Shown here: positions 52,498 to 57,169 of the stretch, in pieces
Numbering within the stretch: the first letter of the stretch is position 1
Layout: the number at the start of each line of letters is the position of its first letter
Assembly (NCBI GenBank): GCA_903958395.1
Contig: CAJBSZ010000429.1
Location: 1-57,169 of the forward strand
From: an uncultured bacterium
GTDB taxonomy: Bacteria > Verrucomicrobiota > Kiritimatiellia > CAIKKV01 > CAITUY01
DNA: 57,169 nt
Reading direction: 5' to 3'
Made by a program: the position numbers and the translations under genes
The notes under the pieces: model-generated
Database searches by the model: none
Told to the model about the DNA's origin: nothing
The model's input: the letters and a program-made list of their open reading frames with translations, nothing else

Positions 52498-53760
52498 ATG
52501 TTGGGAACTCCTAAAGGATTACGATTGCAGATCGGGATATTCGGACGGCGGAATGTCGGAAAATCCTCGCTTCTGAATGCCGTGACGCGCCAGGCGGTTT
52601 CCATTGTGTCTGAGACGGCAGGAACCACGACGGATCCGGTTGAAAAAGCCATGGAGTTGCAGCCGCTTGGTCCGGTTCTTTTTGTGGATACGGCCGGTGT
52701 GGATGATGTGGGGGCGTTGGGTGAATTGCGCGTGGCGAAAACCATGAAAGTGGTTGAGCGGACGGATCTTGCGATTTTGGTGACGGATGACTGGCAGGAC
52801 TATGAGTCCCGCCTTCTGGAGCTTTTCGCCGGGCGAAAGACGCCGGTGATTGTGGCGGCTAACAAGAGCGACGCCCGGGTGCCCGGGTCGGTTGAGGCGA
52901 AGGCCCGGTTGGCCGGTGCGAACCGGGTGGTGGGCGTTAGCGCCCTGACACGAGCCGGGTTGGATGACCTCCGGCAGGGAATCATTGCCGCGGCGCCCGA
53001 TGAGTATCTGAATGCTCCCAGCCTGATGGGCGACCTCATCGCCGCCGGGGAGATGGCAATCCTGGTGGTTCCCATTGATATCGAGGCGCCCAAAGGGCGG
53101 TTGATCCTGCCCCAGGTTCAGACGTTGCGGAATATTCTGGATCAAAATGCCTATGCCATGGTGGTCAAGGAGCGTGAACTGGCCGATGCGCTTTCCCGGT
53201 TGAGTCGTCCGCCCGCCCTTGTGATTACCGATAGTCAGGAATTCATGAAAGTGGTGGCGGAAGTGCCCGCGTCCATTCCGGTTACCGGTTTTTCCATCCT
53301 GTTTGCGCGGTTCAAGGGAGATCTTGGGGAATTGGTTCGCGGGGCAGCGGCCATTGACCGGTTGCGCCCCGGGGATCGGGTTCTGGTGGCGGAAGCGTGT
53401 GCGCACCACCCGACCGGGGAGGATATCGGGCGGGTCAAGATTCCCCGTTGGCTGGAACAGTTTGTCGGCGGGAAGCTGGATGTAGTCGTGAAAGCGGGAT
53501 GTGATTATCCGGACGATATTGCCGGCTTTAAGCTGATCGTGCATTGCGGGGCCTGTGTCTGGAACCGGCGGCAGATGCTGTCCCGGATTGAGCAGGCCCG
53601 TGCCAGTGGTGTGGCGATTACCAATTATGGCCTGACCATTGCGCACAGTCTCGGAATTTTGGAACGGGCCTTGAGCCCATTCCCGTATGCGCGGGAAATG
53701 TATAGGGAGGAAGTAGATAGAAGTCCGAAGGCCGAAGTCCGAAGGCTGGGCGGGGAATGA
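52498..53760 (+). CDS. hydF: [FeFe]-hydrogenase H-cluster maturation GTPase
   Basis: 420 residues. Scaffold that assembles the di-iron subcluster. Era-like GTPase domain: P-loop GRRNVGKSSLLNA, G3-type DTAG, and NKSD. A central dimerisation domain follows, then the Fe-S domain with C301-x-H303 and C350-x-x-C353, the CxHx46CxxC pattern of HydF. The last codons (RSPKAEVRRLGGE) come from a heptamer array. Coupled to hydE by ATGA. Neither hydG nor a hydrogenase gene is in the window. Confidence 0.96.
   Translation: MLGTPKGLRLQIGIFGRRNVGKSSLLNAVTRQAVSIVSETAGTTTDPVEKAMELQPLGPVLFVDTAGVDDVGALGELRVAKTMKVVERTDLAILVTDDWQDYESRLLELFAGRKTPVIVAANKSDARVPGSVEAKARLAGANRVVGVSALTRAGLDDLRQGIIAAAPDEYLNAPSLMGDLIAAGEMAILVVPIDIEAPKGRLILPQVQTLRNILDQNAYAMVVKERELADALSRLSRPPALVITDSQEFMKVVAEVPASIPVTGFSILFARFKGDLGELVRGAAAIDRLRPGDRVLVAEACAHHPTGEDIGRVKIPRWLEQFVGGKLDVVVKAGCDYPDDIAGFKLIVHCGACVWNRRQMLSRIEQARASGVAITNYGLTIAHSLGILERALSPFPYAREMYREEVDRSPKAEVRRLGGE
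53720..53747 (+). repeat. heptamer tandem array at the end of hydF
   Basis: Four 7-base units GAAGTCC, GAAGGCC, GAAGTCC, GAAGGCT in the hydF coding strand, preceded by a related GAAGTAG ATA stretch. The array supplies the C-terminal residues of HydF. The same GAAG core appears on the plus strand at the oppD/oppF junction. Confidence 0.78.
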
Positions 53761-54815
53761 AGGCGGATCTGATCAGGCGAATTGCCGATGATGGCGAGGC
53801 CACGGAGAGGGAGGTTGAGGAGTTGTTGCGGTGCGGCGGGGATGACCTCAAGGCACTGTATGCGGCAGCCGACCGGGTTCGACATGAGCAGGTTGGTGAT
53901 GAAATCTATCTGCGTGGAATCATCGAGTTTTCGAACTATTGCAGGAAAAGTTGTGATTACTGCGGGATTCGGGGGCCTAACCGCACGGTGACGCGATATC
54001 GTATGGGGATTGATGAGATCGTGGAAATTGCGGGTGAAGCGGAACGGCTTGGGAATACGACCGTGGTGCTTCAGTCCGGTGAGGATGATTGGTTTACGGG
54101 GGATCGCATTTGCGAGGTGATTCAGGGGATCAGGCGGAAGACCGGTGTGGCGATTACCCTGTCCATCGGGGAGCGCCCTTATGATGAACTGGTGCGATTC
54201 AAGGCGGCTGGATGTGATCGCTACCTGCTTCGGTTTGAAACATCGGATCGCGACTTGTTTGGACGGATTCATCCGGACGATAATTTTGACGAGCGGGTGC
54301 AGTGTCTTCATGACCTGAAGCGGGCCGGAATCCAGGTGGGAAGCGGGTTTATGATCGGATTGCCGGGCGGGACGGTGGGAACGATTTCGCGCGACATTCT
54401 TTTCGCAACCGCACTGGAACTCGACATGATCGGGTGCGGGCCGTACCTCTCCCATCCCGAGACGCCTTTGGCGCAGGGGCCGCTCCTGGAGGATCGGGAG
54501 ATGTATTTCAAGACCCTTGCGATTCTCCGGTTGCTCAATCCCCGTGCGCATATTCCGGCGACGACGGCCTTTGATGCCTTGTTTGAGGGCGGACGCGATC
54601 TGGTTCTGACCCGTGGCGCCAATGTCTTCATGCCGAATGTGACGCCCCGGAAATACAGGGCACTCTACCAGTTATATCCGAACAAGCCCTGTGTGGATGA
54701 GGACAGCGGGCAATGTTCGGTTTGTGTGATGGGGCGGGTAGCGCGCCTGGGGCGAACCATCGGGAAGGGGCCCGGGCACAGTCGTCTTGAAAAGGATAAA
54801 AATAACTCGCAATAG
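53757..54815 (+). CDS. hydE: [FeFe]-hydrogenase maturation radical SAM enzyme
   Basis: 352 residues. Synthesises or processes a precursor of the H-cluster dithiolate bridge. The radical SAM motif is C62-x3-C66-x2-C69 (NYCRKSCDYCG). RGIIEFSNYCRKSCDYCGIR and ERPYDELVRFKAAGCDRYLLRFETSD are HydE-specific, and the C-terminal second-cluster cysteines are visible (SGQCSVCVMG). BioB-like TIM barrel. Coupled to hydF. Confidence 0.96.
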   Translation: MKADLIRRIADDGEATEREVEELLRCGGDDLKALYAAADRVRHEQVGDEIYLRGIIEFSNYCRKSCDYCGIRGPNRTVTRYRMGIDEIVEIAGEAERLGNTTVVLQSGEDDWFTGDRICEVIQGIRRKTGVAITLSIGERPYDELVRFKAAGCDRYLLRFETSDRDLFGRIHPDDNFDERVQCLHDLKRAGIQVGSGFMIGLPGGTVGTISRDILFATALELDMIGCGPYLSHPETPLAQGPLLEDREMYFKTLAILRLLNPRAHIPATTAFDALFEGGRDLVLTRGANVFMPNVTPRKYRALYQLYPNKPCVDEDSGQCSVCVMGRVARLGRTIGKGPGHSRLEKDKNNSQ

Positions 54816-54863
54816 ACCCGCGATGTGATACTTATTGCGACCAGTTTTTTAGGGGATTTCGGT

Positions 54864-55310
54864 ATGAATTTGAAGAAACTGCTGTCGGAAGATACCATCA
54901 TTTTCAACCTCAAGGGCACGACCAAGGAGGAGATCATTCAGGAGATGATTGATCTCCTTGTTGCGCGCGGACGGATCAAGGATCGTGATGCGGCACTGAA
55001 AGCGGTTCTGGATCGTGAGCAGAAAATGTCAACCGGCATGCAGCATGGGATTGCGATTCCGCATGGTAAGACTGATTCCGTTGATAAGTTGGTGACGGCT
55101 ATGGGGTTGAAAAAAGAGGGCGTGGACTTCGGGTCCATGGATGGTAAGCCCTCAACGATTTTTATTATGACGATTTCATCCATCAGTCGTACGGGGCCAC
55201 ATATTCAGTTTCTGTCGGAAATCAGTCAGGTTTTAAATGACCCCGAAAAACGGGAACGCATTCTGCAATCCCAAAGCGCCTCTGAAATCCTGGACGTCCT
55301 GACGGTATAA
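54864..55310 (+). CDS. ptsN: PTS EIIA component, fructose/nitrogen type (EIIA-Ntr)
   Basis: 148 residues from the ATG at 54864 (AGGGGA site); an in-frame start at 54825 is not supported. Phosphorelay protein whose phospho-acceptor His is H67 in GIAIPHGKT. The fold motif TTKEEIIQEMIDLLV and DREQKMSTGMQ fit the EIIA-Fru/Ntr family. No membrane EIIB/C follows; single-domain, so more likely the regulatory EIIA-Ntr that modulates potassium and nitrogen control than a sugar carrier. The next gene is a sigma-54 activator. Confidence 0.9.
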   Translation: MNLKKLLSEDTIIFNLKGTTKEEIIQEMIDLLVARGRIKDRDAALKAVLDREQKMSTGMQHGIAIPHGKTDSVDKLVTAMGLKKEGVDFGSMDGKPSTIFIMTISSISRTGPHIQFLSEISQVLNDPEKRERILQSQSASEILDVLTV

Positions 55311-55311
55311 C

Positions 55312-55333
55312 CATTTTCAAAAATAAGAAAATG
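55312..55333 (+). terminator. weak AT-rich hairpin after ptsN
   Basis: CATTTTC and GAAAATG form a 7-base-pair stem with an AAAAATAA loop, followed by a T/G-rich TGTTGTTTTT. Termination is likely weak. Confidence 0.35.
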
Positions 55334-55335
55334 TG

Positions 55336-55363
55336 TTGTTTTTGGTCGGTTCCCTCCTATACT
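55336..55363 (+). promoter_or_regulatory. candidate promoter of the sigma-54 activator gene
   Basis: TATACT at 55358-55363 preceded, at 16 bases, by TTGTTT. Start would be near 55370, about 40 bases before the ATG. Confidence 0.4.
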
Positions 55364-55410
55364 CATACTTGCGAATTGAGTTTATTGGTTCGGGGGAGGA
55401 TGTCTAATCT

Positions 55411-56802
55411 ATGCCGCAAATACTTCTGATTGATGATGAACCGAGGATGCTGAGCCTTCTCAATACCATTCTCAAGGGGGAAGGATATGGGGTTACCTCG
55501 ATTCAGGACGGCACGAAAGTGTTGGATTTGCTGAACACCGAGACCTATGACCTGATGATCACGGACATTCGGATGACTCCGATCAACGGGTTGGAGCTGC
55601 TGAAAATAGCGCGTCAGGTTCGGCCTGCCATGCCTGTCATCATCCTGACCGCCTTTGGTTCTGTAGAGACTGCCATTGAAGCCATGAAATTGGGGTCATT
55701 TGACTATGTCACCAAGCCCTTCAAGATGGACGAGTTGTTGATCACGATCCAGCGGGCGCTGGAGTACAGTCGGGCTCTTTCGGAAAATGTGGAGCTCAAG
55801 GAAGAACTGGTTGGCCGGTACAAGTTTGAAAATATTGTGGCCGAGAGCCCGGCGATGCGGAATGTGTGCGAGATGATCAAGCGCGTTGCGCCGGCGGATA
55901 CAACGGTCCTGATCACCGGCGAAAGCGGTACGGGCAAGGAGTTGGTAGCCAAGGCGATACACTTGCACAGCAAGCGGAAGGACAAGCGATTCCTGGCGGT
56001 CAATTGTGCCGCGTTGCCGGAGGCGCTGTTGGAGTCCGAAATGTTCGGCCATGTCAAAGGCGCCTTTACGGGAGCCTCCTGTAATAAAGACGGGCTTTTT
56101 GAGAGTGCCAGCGGGGGGACCTTGTTTTTGGATGAAATTTCATCCATGCCGTTGAGTATTCAGGGAAAACTCCTGCGGGTACTGCAGGAACGGGAAATCA
56201 GGCGGGTGGGGGGGAATGATACGATTCCGGTGGATGTGAGGGTTATTGCCGCTACGAATACCAGTCTTGAGGCCATGATCAAGCTGGGGACCTTTCGCGA
56301 GGATCTTTATTACCGGCTGAGCGTCATTCCGATTGAAGTCAAGCCGTTGCGAGATCGTCAGGAAGATATCCTCCCGCTGGTGTATCATGTGCTTCGCCGC
56401 GAAATCGGGGAAGGGCGCGATCTTCCTAAGATCACCCCGGAAATCAAGGAGATGTTCGAGCGTTATACCTGGCCGGGGAACGTTCGGGAGCTTGAGAATG
56501 CCGTTAAACATGCCATCACCTTTGCCCAGGATAACAAGATCACTCCCGATGTGCTTCCGCCCCGGATCCTGAACCAAGTCAAGGTTACGGAGCCACACCC
56601 GCATTCAGGGCAAGAGGGCTCTGATGATCTCCGGAATAAATCGCTTAAGGCCTTTCTTCGGGAGCGGGAAAAGGAATATTTGGAACAGGTGTTGTCATTG
56701 ACCAAAGGCGATAAGGAAAAGGCTGCAAAGTCTCTGAAAATCAGTTTGGCCACTCTGTACCGGAAATTACCCGAAGAATCCGGTCCAATCGGTTCGAAAT
56801 GA
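55411..56802 (+). CDS. NtrC-family sigma-54-dependent response regulator (PilR-like candidate)
   Basis: 463 residues. Receiver domain with acidic pair and phosphorylation site D52 (MITDIRM), then an AAA+ sigma-54 interaction domain with Walker A GESGTGKE (near 170), the sigma-54 contact loop GAFTGA (from residue 217), Walker B GGTLFLDEI and the R-finger region, then a C-terminal Fis-type HTH (KAAKSLKISLATLYRKLPE). All residues needed for activator function are present. No histidine kinase gene adjoins it here. The sigma-54-type promoter immediately downstream suggests direct control of the pilin gene. Confidence 0.95.
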   Translation: MPQILLIDDEPRMLSLLNTILKGEGYGVTSIQDGTKVLDLLNTETYDLMITDIRMTPINGLELLKIARQVRPAMPVIILTAFGSVETAIEAMKLGSFDYVTKPFKMDELLITIQRALEYSRALSENVELKEELVGRYKFENIVAESPAMRNVCEMIKRVAPADTTVLITGESGTGKELVAKAIHLHSKRKDKRFLAVNCAALPEALLESEMFGHVKGAFTGASCNKDGLFESASGGTLFLDEISSMPLSIQGKLLRVLQEREIRRVGGNDTIPVDVRVIAATNTSLEAMIKLGTFREDLYYRLSVIPIEVKPLRDRQEDILPLVYHVLRREIGEGRDLPKITPEIKEMFERYTWPGNVRELENAVKHAITFAQDNKITPDVLPPRILNQVKVTEPHPHSGQEGSDDLRNKSLKAFLREREKEYLEQVLSLTKGDKEKAAKSLKISLATLYRKLPEESGPIGSK

Positions 56803-56820
56803 CGTTTTCCAATTTAGGCA

Positions 56821-56900
56821 TGTCAGAAATGAGAATTATTAAAGAAAAATAGACTCACAATGGGGATAGGTTTAATAAATTGCGCTGAAAGTCAGAAAAT
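56821..56900 (+). promoter_or_regulatory. possible enhancer region for the activator
   Basis: Two near-identical direct repeats, TGTCAGAAAT at 56821-56830 and GTCAGAAAAT at 56891-56900 (shared GTCAGAAA), lie upstream of the sigma-54 promoter. The spacing is about 69 bases, roughly a whole number of helical turns. The TGTC core resembles that described for PilR sites. Weak evidence. Confidence 0.3.
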
Positions 56901-56917
56901 CGGCGTAAATTACTAGT

Positions 56918-56933
56918 TGGCACAAACGTTGCT
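56918..56933 (+). promoter_or_regulatory. sigma-54 (-24/-12) promoter of the pilin gene
   Basis: TTGGCAC then AAACG then TTGCT fits the -24/-12 consensus (TGGCAC-N5-TTGCW) with the invariant GG and GC in place. A start near 56944 leaves a 47-base leader with AAGGAG before the pilin ATG. Confidence 0.85.
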
Positions 56934-56990
56934 TATTCAAGTGCCATGCGAGAAACAAGTGTGAAAGTGATTCTCATAAGGAGCAGCAAA

Positions 56991-57169
56991 ATGAAAACGG
57001 GTCAGCAAGGATTTACACTGGTAGAGATCATGATCGTAGTCGCGATCATTGGATTGTTGGCCTCTATTGCCATTCCCTCGTTTATGAAGGCGAGAACACA
57101 GTCCCAGCAGAATGCCTGCATCAACAACCTGCGTCAGATCGAGTCATCCAAGGAGCAGTGGGCGTTGGA
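56991..57169 (+). CDS. type IV pilin / type II secretion pseudopilin (3' end beyond window)
   Basis: 59 codons are visible. A class III (prepilin) signal MKTGQQG is cut before F8 in GFTLVEIMIVVAIIGLLA, with E5 of the mature protein present. Following residues AIPSFMKARTQSQQNACINNLRQIESSKEQWAL give the Cys-x-x-Asn-Leu-Arg-Gln-Ile pattern common in Verrucomicrobia/Kiritimatiellota/Lentisphaerota pseudopilins. AAGGAG lies nine bases before the ATG. The preceding sigma-54 promoter and NtrC-type gene suggest controlled expression of a main pilin rather than a minor pseudopilin. Confidence 0.92.
   Translation, partial: MKTGQQGFTLVEIMIVVAIIGLLASIAIPSFMKARTQSQQNACINNLRQIESSKEQWAL

Noticed and set aside
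51657-52745. A 362-codon minus-strand frame antisense to the metallophosphoesterase
   Set aside because: The plus-strand gene carries GDIHGN, GNHDH and GHTH motifs; the antisense frame has none.
52519-53646. A 375-codon open frame antisense to hydF
   Set aside because: hydF has all family motifs; the antisense frame is compositionally biased without domains.
1-57169. CRISPR arrays, insertion sequences, integrase or prophage genes
   Set aside because: No regularly spaced direct repeats with spacers, no transposase or integrase motifs; only short 6-27 base tandem repeats are seen.

Overview
The window looks like chromosomal DNA (moderately high GC) from an uncultured, probably strictly anaerobic bacterium of the PVC superphylum, most likely Kiritimatiellota or Lentisphaerota. 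This is an inference. It rests on RNase HIII instead of RNase HI next to topA, an archaeal-type V/A-ATPase operon, [FeFe]-hydrogenase maturases, a citramalate/(Re)-citrate-synthase-like DRE-TIM enzyme, very large secreted subtilases, and a pseudopilin with the Cys-x-x-Asn-Leu-Arg-Gln-Ile style of tail common in that group. No marker gene (16S rRNA, ribosomal protein set) is present to prove it. Coding density is very high and no gene-free stretch exceeds about 190 bases.

Layout. 1-6466 (minus): topA, rnhC, prmA and a SWIM/SNF2 helicase that runs off the left edge, a tight operon for DNA topology and R-loop control. 6627-11117: a small secreted Gly/Tyr/His-rich protein, a METTL25-like methyltransferase, a PHP phosphatase (minus), folC and a Nudix hydrolase. 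11090-16183 (minus): a 1697-residue secreted subtilase. 16251-19981 (minus): an operon of two paralogous triple-repeat SPFH proteins and a ferritin-like protein; the second SPFH gene is cut by a single in-frame TAG. 20114-23053: bioF-bioC and a convergent PP-loop ATPase. 23108-27770: a secreted type I phosphodiesterase, then a YejE/OppD/OppF-like peptide ABC transporter (minus) lacking its partner permease and binding protein. 27942-33581: an envelope/exopolysaccharide cluster (outer-membrane barrel, Wzc-like tyrosine kinase, Wza-like exporter, a secreted coiled-coil protein, a membrane/TPR protein). 33570-36238: a degenerate tRNA-His, a second subtilase and a secreted KPGS-domain protein. 36315-44642 (minus): the complete nine-gene V/A-type ATPase operon H-C-I-K-F-E-A-B-D, with a promoter divergent from tRNA-Leu(GAG). 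44857-50907: rdgB, the DRE-TIM synthase and def on plus; a conserved unknown, leuC, leuD and parA on minus. 51029-54815: ispD, a metallophosphoesterase, hydF and hydE behind a near-consensus promoter. 54864-57169: ptsN-like EIIA, an NtrC-family sigma-54 activator, and a type IV pilin/pseudopilin gene (cut by the right edge) with a textbook -24/-12 promoter.

How it fits together. The energy genes (V-ATPase without any respiratory chain genes, hydrogenase maturation) point to fermentation with hydrogen turnover and an ion gradient kept by ATP hydrolysis or synthesis. The secreted proteases, phosphodiesterase, peptide importer and exopolysaccharide genes suggest a particle- or polymer-associated life. 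The right end is a self-contained regulatory unit: EIIA-Ntr, a sigma-54 activator and its probable pilin target. Four short-period (6 or 7 bp) tandem arrays sit at or beside gene junctions, three of them forming the last codons of the upstream gene; together with the SPFH-ferritin operon they are the least explained structures here.
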